Positions 18,799 through 27,746 are shown, counted from the stretch's first letter. The stretch: 64,000 nt of DNA from Methanosarcina sp. DH2 (GCF_020804225.1 NZ_WJBI01000005.1:133623-197622); one strand, 5' to 3'. The notes: generated by a model not told the origin, from the letters alone. Made by a program: numbers and translations.

Positions 18799-19185
18799 TC
18801 GTCTAACTCCTAAGTTATTTTTCCCCAGGAGGCAGAGTCAGGCAAGCTTAAATACAGACAAAGCTAACATAACTCATGCCTTTAGGCGTATTTTGCGGAG
18901 TTCGGGCGGTACCTGGAAAGCACTTCTGAACTCCATAAATCACTCTTATCTAACTCCTTATAAGTTTTCTGGCCATATCATCAAACTATCTGTTTTTCAT
19001 ACCTGTTTTGAATCTGAAGTTATTCCCTGATCATTGATTGTTTGATGTTCTGGAGAGAGACTATATATGAATGCTCGATTGCAATCATATTTTGTATTTT
19101 TATAAAAATTAAAAGTAACACAAAATAAAATCCACTAAACCAATACTTGTATTGGTTTATAGTATTCTTGAACTACTTTGCAGCC
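18799..19185. other. Intergenic upstream of the C39-like gene
   Basis: No gene recognised. A short dyad, AACCAATAC-TTG-TATTGGTT, lies near 19138-19157. Confidence 0.4.
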
Positions 19186-19189
19186 CCTG

Positions 19190-19485
19190 ACTGCGAGATC
19201 ATGTACAGGCGGCTGGTACGATTCTCCACTTTTCCCCACAGAGCCTGTAATAATCATTCCATTTATTAAGTGCATTCAGGTAGATGGAAATGCCGACATT
19301 TGCATTCGAGGAGGTTTCATAGGAAGCATACATCCGGCTTTCATAATCAAATTGATCAGAAGTCCGTGAATAAGCTCTGTTGGCGTTGATATTATGCGTA
19401 AGATTGTATTTGGGAATGAGAACCATTTCGCTGCCCAGTGGATTCATTGTGTCTATGGTCTGGTTAGAGAATATTAGCTATATTA
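19190..19485 (-). pseudogene. Broken paralogue of the membrane-anchored protein at 14986-15711
   Basis: The minus-strand frame contains SNQTIDTMNPLGSEMVLIPK, then YNLTHNI, then QFDYESRMYASYETSSNANV, then GISIYLNALNKW. These align with the middle and end of the 241-residue protein. The N-terminal anchor and first ~120 residues are missing, replaced by an AT-rich stretch with stops. The C-terminus diverges after ISIYLN. It is a relic of a gene duplication flanking the C39-like gene. Confidence 0.75.
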
Positions 19486-19681
19486 AATCATTAGAATAAA
19501 TTAGAAAAGATGGTCTCAAAAAATAGGTGCCAGGAGAAGCAGGAAAGGTAAGAACAGAAAAACAGTCCGGAAAGTTATCTTTCACTATTCTCGTCATGTA
19601 CCTCACGAGTTCTGGACCGACCTACCAGCCAGATAAAGTAACAAATTGAAAGTCAGTGCCGCAAATATCCGGGCAACTTTA
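19486..19681. other. Short intergenic spacer
   Basis: No supported feature between the broken paralogue and the coiled-coil gene. Confidence 0.4.
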
Positions 19682-20035
19682 TTAAACCCTGTTCACATGC
19701 AAACTGTACCTTGTCTCAACATCATACATGCCCTCGAGCTCTTCTTCGGTCAGGAAACCTTTCTCTATTAGCTTACTGAGAGTCTTTCTGTCAACTGATT
19801 CGACCATATCCCAGAGTTCCCGCTCCTGAAGATAAGGCTTTAACTTGCGGACGCGCCAGAGTTTCCAATCCACCCTGTGCCGCCTGAGCTCCACATTTCC
19901 TATTCTCATGACATCAATACCTTTCTCCTTGAAGGTATTCATAATGCGGTTTCTAAGCTCTTCCCGTCTCTTTTCAAGAGTAGATATTGCAGAGACAAGC
20001 TCATCATACTCAAGCACAACATCGGTAAGATCCAT
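19682..20035 (-). CDS. Small coiled-coil hypothetical protein
   Basis: The 117-residue, charged, soluble protein has a probable coiled coil near residues 10-45 (YDELVSAISTLEKRREELRN) and a second helical part (LTEEELEGMYDVETRYSLHV). The frame stays open for 15-16 codons upstream of the ATG (…IELDISEQDPEE) without another start, so the gene may be the 3' part of a longer one. It resembles small phage-associated coiled-coil proteins, but I cannot assign a family. Confidence 0.55.
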   Translation of the reverse strand: MDLTDVVLEYDELVSAISTLEKRREELRNRIMNTFKEKGIDVMRIGNVELRRHRVDWKLWRVRKLKPYLQERELWDMVESVDRKTLSKLIEKGFLTEEELEGMYDVETRYSLHVNRV

Positions 20036-20585
20036 CTCTTCAGGATCCTGCTCACTGATATCAAGTTCTATTGTCTCACGCCCCCATTCTTATCCTTAAA
20101 CTTCGAATATCTCTTTTTCTCTAATTTTTCGCTCACTCTTTATTCTTTAAGATTTTTCCTGCTTTCGGTCTTTTTTCTTGCTGTCTTCGGTCTTGCTGTC
20201 TTTGGTCTTGCTTTATGACTTTCCGCTTGAACCGATGTTTCCTGTTTTAGTATATGCAGGTAATCAGGTTTATAGGTGTACATTCCTGCAGGAATATATC
20301 CGATACTTTCCTTGGCTTAAATATTATTACATAGTTTGAGGCTACAGTTTGAGAAGCTGATTAACACCTTGATTTTAGATTCCGGCATTTTTAAGCTTGT
20401 GCTTCAATGCCCATTTTTTTTCCATCGGATAAGAGCTGCATACTTACCTTTGCAGACTGATCTTCCTGTGGGTCCGGCTCAGAAATGCTTATCGAGTAAA
20501 AGCCCCTCTTATCTCATAAGAAAACCTTCAGTAGGCAGTCTTTAAAGCCTCTTCAGACTTATTTAGGGATTATCGGGGTGGTTCC

Positions 20586-21392
20586 ATAACATCAGTAAAT
20601 GACCTTGAGAAAGCAAGAACAAAAGAAGAACTGAGCCTTCTCCTTCCGGGGATAAATAACGTACTGGAGTCCGAACCTGCTGTACTCCGGATTGATTCTG
20701 AGTCAATCATGCTTGTCGGGGATATCCATGGGGATCTTGATGCCCTTGACTTTGTAATAAGGATGAGAGAAGAACTTAGCTGCAAACACATGCTTTTCCT
20801 GGGAGATTATGTGGACCGCGGGATGCAGGGCACAGAAGTTCTTATAAAGCTTTTCCGGCTGAAACTTGAGGAGCCTCAGAATATTTTCCTGCTCAGAGGA
20901 AACCATGAAACCTCGGATATGAACATATATTACGGTTTTTTTGAGGAAATCGGGTTTGACCAGGGTTTTCTCCTGAATATTAGCAGGACATACGACAGGC
21001 TACCGGTAGCAACAGTACTCTCGGGGCATACCTTCTGCGTGCACGGAGGAATAAACGGAATCGAAAGTGTTGATACCATTACAAAAGAAGACGCTTTTCC
21101 CTACCTCTGGAATGATCCCTCGAGACTTCCGGGGCTGAGCATTTCATCAAGAGGCTCTACAGTTAAGGGATTCGGGCCTGATATTGTTGACGGTTTTTTA
21201 GAAACAAATGGTTTGAAAAGAATTGTAAGAGGACACACAGCTCTTAAAACCGGATATGAATGGTGGTTCAACGGTAAACTGCTTTCTCTTTTTTCCTGTC
21301 CGGACTATGTGGGACTTGGAAACGATGCTGCTTTTGCCTTTATTGAAAAAGGGAAGCTAAGAATAATTAACTTTGGAAACCAGCCTCAGTAA
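20586..21392 (+). CDS. PPP-family serine/threonine protein phosphatase, non-canonical start
   Basis: The metallophosphoesterase motifs of the PP1/PP2A-like PPP family are all present: GDIHGD, GDYVDRG, RGNHET, HGGING and RGHTAL. These residues bind two metals and the phosphate, so the enzyme should dephosphorylate phosphoproteins. The first ATG (20709) falls inside the beta strand leading to GDIHGD (IMLVGDIHGD) and would truncate the fold. The frame is open back to a TAG near 20530 and encodes plausible protein (LEKARTKEELSLLLPGINNV). No ATG, GTG or TTG exists in that part. The best ribosome-binding site (GGGGTGG, 20575-20581) is followed 4 bases later by ATA at 20586, which I use as a provisional start. 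Confidence 0.7.
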   Translation: MTSVNDLEKARTKEELSLLLPGINNVLESEPAVLRIDSESIMLVGDIHGDLDALDFVIRMREELSCKHMLFLGDYVDRGMQGTEVLIKLFRLKLEEPQNIFLLRGNHETSDMNIYYGFFEEIGFDQGFLLNISRTYDRLPVATVLSGHTFCVHGGINGIESVDTITKEDAFPYLWNDPSRLPGLSISSRGSTVKGFGPDIVDGFLETNGLKRIVRGHTALKTGYEWWFNGKLLSLFSCPDYVGLGNDAAFAFIEKGKLRIINFGNQPQ

Positions 21393-21431
21393 AGCAGAAA
21401 ATTTAGCTTGAGTAAGTAAAGATACAGCCTG

Positions 21432-21660
21432 GTGAACTACCGCTAGGCTAAAGACCTAGCGGCTTCCTGCTTCATACCTCGGAGCAACCTCCACAAGTCC
21501 ACAGGCTCTACCCGAAGTCCCTTCGGTGAAATGGAATATGAGTGTGATATACTTGAGATGCTTATAGCTACCGTCTTTCCACGGCTTAATCCCAATCCCC
21601 TCAGGATGATTCTTGCCCTGTTATCCAACTCCCCGATGTTCAAACGTTACCTCACTTGGT
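21432..21660 (-). mobile_element. 3' end of a TnpB-type insertion sequence (remnant 1)
   Basis: The minus strand encodes a tail with KGLRVEPVDLWRLLRGMKQE, similar to the ends of the other two TnpB remnants here (EPVDSQRLLWRMKQEAP at 24.8 kb). It is followed by a hairpin (CCGCTAGGTC…GACCTAGCGG-like) and the sequence GGTAGTTCAC near 21432. This is the layout of an IS200/IS605-group right end, where the omega RNA overlaps the tnpB 3' end. The catalytic part of TnpB is missing. Confidence 0.6.
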
Positions 21661-22186
21661 TTTCGCTTTGTAACTTGGCAACATTCTTATGGACTGTGAG
21701 GTTGTGGTGACAGCAAAATCTAATATCAAATAAGGTTTGAAAATATTTAATAATTTGTATAATCAACAACTGTTAACAATTTGGAAGTTGACGCTTATAT
21801 CCCACGAAGCTAAAGACTTCGGGGTTTTACGCTTCTTCCTATAAAGCAAAAATTAGTTAAAATAGAATAAAAATCGTTCCAGCCTGAGTCACTACTCCAG
21901 ACTGGAGTTTTTATTATAGTGCCGGATCATTAATCTTTTTTATCTGAGAGCTTTTTTATCTGAGAGCTTTTTTATCTGAAGCAAAAAATATAAAAAGTTA
22001 GAATTTAAAGACGGATGTCGGATTGATGCCGTGGACATATGTTTTCCAGGATATCAAGAGATGCTTTTGAATGCCTGGATTTTTCAGTTAGATTTGTGGA
22101 TTCGGACTATGGATTGTACTTGCCGGTTAAACCTTTGATTGATTGCATTGCTGTTAATTTTTAGATTATATATTCTGGTTAACTCC
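21661..22186. other. Intergenic with IS-end-like hairpin and short repeats
   Basis: Near 21800 CCCACGAAG-CTAAAGA-CTTCGGGG forms a hairpin typical of transposon ends. At 21936-21981 the unit TTTTTTATCTGAGAGC occurs three times. No gene was seen. Confidence 0.5.
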
Positions 22187-23374
22187 TTAGTCCAGAATAA
22201 TCCAGGTTTCTGTCATTTTGCTCCCTATATCCGGATCGAGCTGCATTGCTTTCATATACTGCATTTTAGCTTCGTCAAAACGCCTCATTTTTCTCAAAAG
22301 CAGTCCGTAGCTGTAGTGGAGCGGAGGATAATAAGGATTGAGGACAAGTGCTTTTTTGTATTCTTCCTCTGCTTCGGGTAAGCGCCCAAGTTCCGAAAGA
22401 AGGTTTCCGTAGCTGTAATGTCCTTCAGCGCTTTCCGGGTCAAGACTGAGAGCTTTTTTGTATTCCATTTCAGCTTCATACCTTCTTCCGAAGCGGGCAA
22501 GGAGATTTGCATAATTGGAATGGACTTTTGCATCGTTCTGGTCAAGGGCAAGGGCTTCCATGTACTGTTCTTCAGCTTCTGAAACTCTGCCTTCCCTTGC
22601 AAGAAGGTTCCCGTAGTTGAAAAGAGTTCTCCTGTGCCTGGGGTTAAGGGAAAGAGCCGTCCTGTACTCAACTTCAGCTTCTGAAGAGCGGCCCAGGAAG
22701 GAGAGCAAAACGCCAAAGTTGTGGTGGAGGCTCGGGTCTTCAGGGTCAAGTTTCATTGCAAGCCTGTACTCTTTCTCGGCATCTCTGAGCCTTCCAAGCT
22801 CAAAAAGCAGGTTTGCATACCCACCTCTTGCAGGGACATAATCCGGGTTACCATCAAGTGCTCTCGAGTAACATTCCTCTGCCTCTGTCAAATATCCGTA
22901 TTCAGCCAGAAGATAAGCGTACCCGGCATTTGCCTTTACATTTTCAGGAGAGGTTCTAAGTACGGTTTTATATTCATTTTCTGCTTCCTGAATCCTTCCG
23001 AGCTCTAAGAGAAGTTCAGCGTAAGCGCACCTTACATCTGCATTTTCAGGGTTTTCGTTCAGAACTTCGCAATAGCTTGCTTCGGCTTCGGGGGAAAAGC
23101 CCAGTACGTGTGCTGCAGTACCGAGTGCATAGCAGGAATCTTCACGGAGCTTTCCGGAAGCCTGCATTAAGCAGACTTTTGCAAAAACATATTCTTCCAG
23201 ATGCATTTTTTGCTGCCTGCATGCGTTAGAAAGGTCAAGCAAGAGTTTTGGGGGAAAAGATTTTTCTTTTGAGCTTTCCAGAGCAAAATCGGCTGCGCAG
23301 GATAGGTTTTTCTGGTCAGATCCGATTATTCCTATTACCTCGTACATAAAGTCATCAATAGCATCAAAGTCCAT
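22187..23374 (-). CDS. TPR-repeat protein, paralogue of the one at 13384-14445
   Basis: The 395-residue protein has the same N-terminal helical domain (MDFDAIDDFMYEVIGIIG…SGKLREDSCYALG). About eight tetratricopeptide repeats follow, of the type AEEEYKKALVLNPYYPPLHY. It probably serves as a protein-interaction scaffold. It has one more repeat than its paralogue. The repeats are near-identical at DNA level in places, which could mislead assembly. Confidence 0.88.
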   Translation of the reverse strand: MDFDAIDDFMYEVIGIIGSDQKNLSCAADFALESSKEKSFPPKLLLDLSNACRQQKMHLEEYVFAKVCLMQASGKLREDSCYALGTAAHVLGFSPEAEASYCEVLNENPENADVRCAYAELLLELGRIQEAENEYKTVLRTSPENVKANAGYAYLLAEYGYLTEAEECYSRALDGNPDYVPARGGYANLLFELGRLRDAEKEYRLAMKLDPEDPSLHHNFGVLLSFLGRSSEAEVEYRTALSLNPRHRRTLFNYGNLLAREGRVSEAEEQYMEALALDQNDAKVHSNYANLLARFGRRYEAEMEYKKALSLDPESAEGHYSYGNLLSELGRLPEAEEEYKKALVLNPYYPPLHYSYGLLLRKMRRFDEAKMQYMKAMQLDPDIGSKMTETWIILD

Positions 23375-24116
23375 ATATCCGGCACCTCAGAAAAGTGAGT
23401 GTTTTAGATAGGGGGATTGTCAGTGTAACATCCGGAGTATAGTTTTACGTTTAATTGAATATATTAGTGAGTGAATAGTGCGTAAGACTATTTGACATAA
23501 CATTAGTGTTTGAATAGTGCATAAGAGAACCAGTATAATATTACAATAATCATATAACACCTTATCCCTTTATAACGCAAAATAAAACAGTCAGTTGGAT
23601 TGAACGACACCGTTTTCCTAATAAAATAAGTTCGGTAGGATAAAAATCAAGCGAGGTAAGGTAGGAGAAGCGATAAAAATAAATGTTTGTACATAAAAAC
23701 ATAAAAAATGATACGATGAACTGAAAAGAAAAAGCGAAAAATAGATTAATAAAAATACGAATGGAAAAGAAAAGCATATCGAATAATAGTATTAGAAAGA
23801 GGAGAAAGGAATTAAAAAATTTCGAATAAAGCATAAATCAAACATTGAAAAATAACTGTTAGTAGTAAGATATTGACAATAATCATTTTAAATTATCGGG
23901 TCGAAAAACAGTTTTAGATTTCAAAAATTACAGATCATTTCAAAAGAGAAACTGATAGGATGAAAATAAGATGAAAGTAAGAGGAAAAATATGAGAAAAA
24001 ACGAGACAAATTACTGAAATGAAGGAAGACTCAACAAGGAAAGCAGCTGAGAATGCGGAAAATAAACAAATATACCTCAAAAAGCAAATCTGTTAGAAAA
24101 TGAACCTCACAACGGT
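23375..24116. other. Long AT-rich intergenic region
   Basis: No gene is supported. An imperfect duplication (TGAATAGTGC-TAAGA) occurs near 23472 and 23513. A 90-codon minus-strand frame here is Phe/Ile-rich low-complexity translation of AT-rich DNA and was not accepted. Confidence 0.5.
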
Positions 24117-24380
24117 TTAGCTCTTCTTTTTCTCAGATACGGATTCCGAGTTCGATCTCGAGCCCAGTGACAATCCCATGACCAGCCCTGCACCAGCTCC
24201 CATTGACATCCCGAGAACCAGTCCTGTAACCTGGGAACCCATTGCAGGACCAAGGACAAAGTTCCCAAACAATATCCCGAGTGTCACACCAGCTCCAATT
24301 CCGGCAGGCATCCATCTTCCCTGAGGCTGTTCTCTTTTCTCGCTTTTTACTTCTTTTTTCATGCTTTTTGTTTCTTTCAT
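24117..24380 (-). CDS. Small glycine-zipper membrane protein
   Basis: The 87-residue protein has a Lys/Glu-rich N-terminus, then two Gly-rich hydrophobic segments (GIGAGVTLGILFGNFVLGPA and TGLVLGMSMGAGAGLVMGLS) with G-x-x-x-G spacing, and a Ser/Lys tail. Glycine-zipper proteins insert into and oligomerise in membranes. ATG at 24362 is an alternative start. Function is unknown. Confidence 0.65.
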   Translation of the reverse strand: MKETKSMKKEVKSEKREQPQGRWMPAGIGAGVTLGILFGNFVLGPAMGSQVTGLVLGMSMGAGAGLVMGLSLGSRSNSESVSEKKKS

Positions 24381-24415
24381 TTCTCTCGCTTATTCCATTC
24401 TTTACATTCTCCAGT

Positions 24416-24491
24416 TAATCCATTCTCTAGTTTATCTATTCTCTAGTTTATCTATTCTCTAGTTTATTTATTCTCTAATTTATCTATTTTC
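24416..24491. repeat. 17-bp tandem repeat, about 4-5 units
   Basis: The unit TTATCTATTCTCTAGTT is repeated upstream of the glycine-zipper gene, with single-base changes in the last units. Confidence 0.85.
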
Positions 24492-24599
24492 TAGTGCTTC
24501 GATTCCAAAATAAATCCCTTATTTAGTGGAAAAATTGGTGACCATTGTATATATTCAAACTTCAACTTTTGTGAACATACTTCGGAATCGCAATACTAG
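24491..24599. mobile_element. MITE-like element, copy 1 (copy 2 at 51321-51432)
   Basis: The ends are imperfect inverted repeats: CTAGTGCTTCGATTCC on the left and the complement of CTAGTATTGCGATTCC on the right. The interior matches 51321-51432 in order (GATTCCAAAA, TTAGTGG/CAGTAGTGG, TATTCAAA, GTGAA-ATACTT, GGAATC). It is non-coding and about 109 bp. Confidence 0.65.
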
Positions 24600-24603
24600 T
24601 GTC

Positions 24604-24829
24604 ATGAAAACTTCATCAAAGACCTGTAACGTTTGTGGATACAAATATCAAGATCTAACTGAAAAAATAAGAGAGTGGCAGTGTCCCGATTGCGGAATTA
24701 ACCACGATCGTGGTTAATTCCGCTATTAACATCAAAAAATTTGCACTCTTGGGACAAGAGGTAGAGCCTGTGGACTCGCAGAGGTTGCTCTGGAGAATGA
24801 AGCAGGAAGCACCTCCCTCAAAAGCTTGA
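24604..24829 (+). pseudogene. TnpB 3' fragment with a frameshift (remnant 2)
   Basis: The fragment encodes KTCNVCGYKYQDLTEKIREW and CPDCGINHDR, the zinc-ribbon end of TnpB. A 2-base deletion at about 24712 (expected D-V-N-S-A-I-N-I) then shifts the frame. The next frame continues VNSAINIKKFALLGQEVEPV to a stop at 24829. The RuvC catalytic domain is absent. It is followed by GGGGTAGTTCACC near 24853, the IS right end. Confidence 0.85.
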
Positions 24830-24875
24830 GCCATTAGGCCAGAGCTTTAGGGAGGGGTAGTTCACCTATCATAGA

Positions 24876-24935
24876 AGGAAATCAAGCAGCCTGCAACGAC
24901 AGAAGGAAGTCAAGCAGCCCGCAACGACAGAAGCA
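24876..24935. repeat. 28-bp direct repeat, two units
   Basis: AGAAGGAAATCAAGCAGCCT followed by GCAACGAC is repeated immediately with two changes. It lies just outside the TnpB remnant right end. Confidence 0.8.
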
Positions 24936-25108
24936 GTTATAGAGGAAAATACTTACGATGTTTAAAAGAATGCAAGCCAATTAACCCGGAGGCACACGGT
25001 GTAAAAAAATCAAGAAGTGTAAAATGGGCCTACAGAATAAAGTAAGTCAATATCAAGAGGGCCAGTGTAACTGCTTTCAGCTAAGTTCAATGCAGATGTT
25101 TTGAAAAT

Positions 25109-25417
25109 TCATTCGAAAAGCTTCTTTATATCATCCATTGAGAGAGAAACATCAAATTCTTTAAGCTTGAAAAACTTCTTTGCTCGCATATCATCGTCTT
25201 CGAGCCTGAGGTCGCTTTCAACAAATCCGGCTTTTTCCAGGCGTTTTAAATGCAGGTTTACTACCTGTCTCGAGAGGTCCAGATCCTTGGCGAGCTCGTA
25301 TACATACCTCTCTCTCTCAGCCAGCAGGTAAAGTAGTTTTAGCCTTACAGGATGGGAGAGGGCTTCGCCAATTTCCACTATTTGCTGAAGTGATTTTTCC
25401 ACCTGGTGCACCCTCAT
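25109..25417 (-). CDS. ArsR-type winged-helix transcriptional regulator
   Basis: The 102-residue protein has a winged-helix pattern: ALSHPVRLKLLYLLAERERY, then the recognition helix in LAKDLDLSRQVVNLHLKRLE and the wing KAGFVESDLRLE. There are no metal-binding Cys residues, so this is not a classic metal sensor. It follows the 75-residue membrane protein in the same direction with a 58-base gap. It may regulate this small envelope cluster. The dyad at 26530-26555 is one candidate site. Confidence 0.85.
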   Translation of the reverse strand: MRVHQVEKSLQQIVEIGEALSHPVRLKLLYLLAERERYVYELAKDLDLSRQVVNLHLKRLEKAGFVESDLRLEDDDMRAKKFFKLKEFDVSLSMDDIKKLFE

Positions 25418-25475
25418 TATTATATAATTTCCTGATCTGGAATAATCCTGGAAGTCATTTCAAGGATATTAAGTT

Positions 25476-25703
25476 TCAGATTTCTTCCAGTTTGGATTTT
25501 ATATCTTCAACTGTTTTTTTGATTTCTTCAATGTCTTTTTCAATCTTAACAAGCCGCTCGTTATCTTTGGGAGCCGTATAACCTGCCCTATTAAGCATTA
25601 CTATGACTACGCCTACAATGAGAAGGATAACAAGAAGGTTCAGGAAAAAGCCCCAGAAAGAGCCATACCCCATGCCGTACCCCATACCATTCAAACCATT
25701 CAC
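25476..25703 (-). CDS. Small membrane protein with coiled-coil tail
   Basis: The 75-residue protein has a Gly/Met/Tyr-rich N-terminus (MNGLNGMGYGMGYGSFWG), one transmembrane helix (LNLLVILLIVGVVIVML) and a heptad-patterned tail (LVKIEKDIEEIKKTVEDIKS). It is probably transcribed with the ArsR-type gene downstream. The arrangement resembles small SHOCT-like envelope proteins, but the function is unknown. Confidence 0.7.
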   Translation of the reverse strand: MNGLNGMGYGMGYGSFWGFFLNLLVILLIVGVVIVMLNRAGYTAPKDNERLVKIEKDIEEIKKTVEDIKSKLEEI

Positions 25704-25988
25704 CTCGCGGAAACCAGATTTTTTATTTTATCCGTTTCTTATCCGTTTTCTTATCTGTTTTCTTATCTGTTTTCTTATCCGTTAATTCTTATCCGTTTTT
25801 CATACTTTTTTCCTTATTCTATCGATTCTCCTCAGATACTGATTTCAACCATAATTATAAAAAATGTCCGCTAGAGGGAGTCTGATATATAAAGATGAAT
25901 ATAAATATACGAAAAACTTAAGGAGCAACCTGAGGGGTTAAACCTGAGAGGTTAAAACAAATAAAAAAGGATGGTTTATGGTCGGAGT
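25704..25988. other. Intergenic with short AT-rich repeats
   Basis: TTATC(T/C)GTTTTC is repeated four or five times at about 25730-25800. No gene was seen. Confidence 0.5.
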
Positions 25989-26468
25989 TTAGTTGCCATA
26001 TCCCATACAGTATCCGGGGCCTCGAGCATATCCGGAACCACGGGCAAACCTGCCGCTTGTCTGAGGTCCTGCAGGAACGCTGTATCCGGTAAATACCTCA
26101 CCGGTCACTGCATCAATTCTTGCCTGCGTGTAAACTCCGCTTTCATCCTCATAATAGACAATCCACCAGCGGCCCATCTGATATATGTCATCCTTGGAAA
26201 CGTCATCATCAATTTCTGCCCTGGCTATTTCGAAAGCCTCATCTATGGTTTCAACTTCAAGTTCTACGGTTTCATCTGCGTTGTAGTAAGGGCAATAAGA
26301 GAAATTGCCTGCACTATACCCTGAGTCTGTATATCTGGCAGCCCACCTGTGCATGGGTCCAGAGCCGTAGTTCCTTGCATCATCCGAAGCAACTGCACTG
26401 ACAACAAATGCCCCGAATGTGCCTATTAGCAGTAGGCCCAGGAGAATTGATATTATACTTTTCTTCAT
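25989..26468 (-). CDS. Secreted PepSY-like protein
   Basis: The 159-residue protein has a signal peptide (IISILLGLLLIGTFGAFVV, cleavage near SAVAS). The central domain has TVELEVETIDEAFEIARAEI, WWIVYYEDESGVYTQARIDA and VTGEVF, the pattern of PepSY/YpeB-type domains that may inhibit peptidases or bind ligands. The C-terminus is Gly/Tyr/Arg-rich (YARGPGYCMGYGN), echoing the Gly/Tyr/Met-rich start of the 75-residue neighbour. The dyad 62-87 bases upstream of its start suggests repressor control. Confidence 0.75.
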   Translation of the reverse strand: MKKSIISILLGLLLIGTFGAFVVSAVASDDARNYGSGPMHRWAARYTDSGYSAGNFSYCPYYNADETVELEVETIDEAFEIARAEIDDDVSKDDIYQMGRWWIVYYEDESGVYTQARIDAVTGEVFTGYSVPAGPQTSGRFARGSGYARGPGYCMGYGN

Positions 26469-26529
26469 TTTTTCACCCTCAATTTTTTACTTTCTTTTCC
26501 CGATCTACCTGAGTAGACCGTACTCGCAC

Positions 26530-26555
26530 CATATGTAGTATAATCACTACATATG
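26530..26555. promoter_or_regulatory. Candidate operator, perfect 10-bp inverted repeat
   Basis: CATATGTAGT at 26530-26539 and ACTACATATG at 26546-26555 are exact complements around a 6-base spacer. The site lies 62 bases upstream of the PepSY-like gene. The spacing suits a dimeric winged-helix regulator such as the ArsR-type protein encoded 1.1 kb to the left. The assignment to that regulator is inference. Confidence 0.6.
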
Positions 26556-26610
26556 TAGTCCTTATACGGATATATAATTTACGATCACTACTGCTATTTT
26601 TTCTTGAAAT

Positions 26611-27282
26611 TTAGCGGTACTTCTCATTTAACCATCCAATGAGTGGCGGAACCCAGCAGAGATTTGCAGCAATAGTCTCAAGGGCTGTGAAAGTCTGTGT
26701 TGTAGGGCTGAAACCCATAATTCTTGCTCCAAGCAATCCAAGCGGGACAATTGTGATTACAAAAAGACTTGCCAGCATAACCGGGTGATGGACATATCTG
26801 GAAAAGCCGGCTCTCCATGACCCTTCGGCACGTTTGAGGAAGAGCATGCCTGAAATATTGGCTCCTATCTGATCACTGAGGGCATAGAAATATGGAATGT
26901 AGAAGCCTTCAACTCCATAAACATCGACCCCAGCCAGCCGGCTCCCGAAGTCGATTATCCAGGGAAAGGCAATCCCGAAGAACTTACCCCAGCCGTAGGC
27001 TTCTGCCATGCTCCCTTCAGCCTTCCTGAGGCGCTGACGGATAGAAAAGATCCCTTCAAAAATGCTCTCCCCTTCCCCTGCAAGAGTCCTGACAAGCCAC
27101 TGCCCCACAGGGCTCCGCTGGTAGCCCTGAAAGTCCAGAAAAATCCCTGCAAGAAGTCCTAAAACATATCCTGGAATTGTATACTTTATAAGTTCGGAGA
27201 ACTCTTCGCCTTCTTCAGGAAATTCTCCCTCCGGGAATTTTTCAGGAGATTCTTCAGAAAACTCTTCATTTTTTACGCCCAT
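26611..27282 (-). CDS. Hypothetical membrane protein
   Basis: The 223-residue protein has a Glu-rich N-terminus and hydrophobic segments near residues 33-50 ([18 protein letters not shown]), 100-115, and 165-190 ([19 protein letters not shown]). No catalytic motif or known family is recognised. It may belong to the small envelope cluster to its left. Confidence 0.65.
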   Translation of the reverse strand: MGVKNEEFSEESPEKFPEGEFPEEGEEFSELIKYTIPGYVLGLLAGIFLDFQGYQRSPVGQWLVRTLAGEGESIFEGIFSIRQRLRKAEGSMAEAYGWGKFFGIAFPWIIDFGSRLAGVDVYGVEGFYIPYFYALSDQIGANISGMLFLKRAEGSWRAGFSRYVHHPVMLASLFVITIVPLGLLGARIMGFSPTTQTFTALETIAANLCWVPPLIGWLNEKYR

Positions 27283-27611
27283 TTTATTCTATCCTCAAAC
27301 TTATTTCCTCCAATCCAGAGTATTTTGATATTCTCTTATTAACTGATTGCTATTATTCCTTGATATCTAAAATGGTGCCTTGATAGTCATTTATTTTGCG
27401 TCTCATTAGACTGCAATCTATCTGTTAACCGGGAAAAAACAGCTCCCGAATGCGGTATTGTCCAGAAACAATCCTTCTGGTCCCGAAAGCCGTTATTTAA
27501 TCCAGCTTTATAAAGTGCCTTTATCAGCCTATCTGGCAGCCTGTCAAAAAAAAGGAAATAAAATAGACATGAAAAAAGCTTGCAGAAAAAAACAATCTCT
27601 TTGCTTTCTTC

Positions 27612-27746
27612 TTTTTCTTCTTTTTTATGGGAAAAGCCACTCTCCTTCATCGAGCGTGACAGGAACGACTAAGTTTGGTGAATAAGGTTGTACCATTCAG
27701 AAATAAGGTTGTACCAGTCAGAAATAAGGTTGTACGAGTCCGAAAT
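27612..27746. repeat. Dispersed repeat copy 2 plus 21-bp tandem repeat
   Basis: 27612-27691 on the minus strand matches 9467-9545 (ACAACCTTATTC, TGTCACGCTCGATGAAGGAG). Adjoining it, AATAAGGTTGTACC-A-TCAG is repeated three times (27681-27746), so the end of the dispersed repeat has itself been amplified. Confidence 0.75.

Noticed and set aside
23562-23834. 90-codon minus-strand frame
   Set aside because: Low-complexity Phe/Ile/Leu translation of AT-rich DNA, no ribosome-binding site.
27387-27650. 87-codon minus-strand frame starting in the dispersed repeat
   Set aside because: The ATG falls in the repeat at 27612-27691, but the equivalent position at the 9.5 kb copy is ACG with a different downstream frame, so coding is not conserved.
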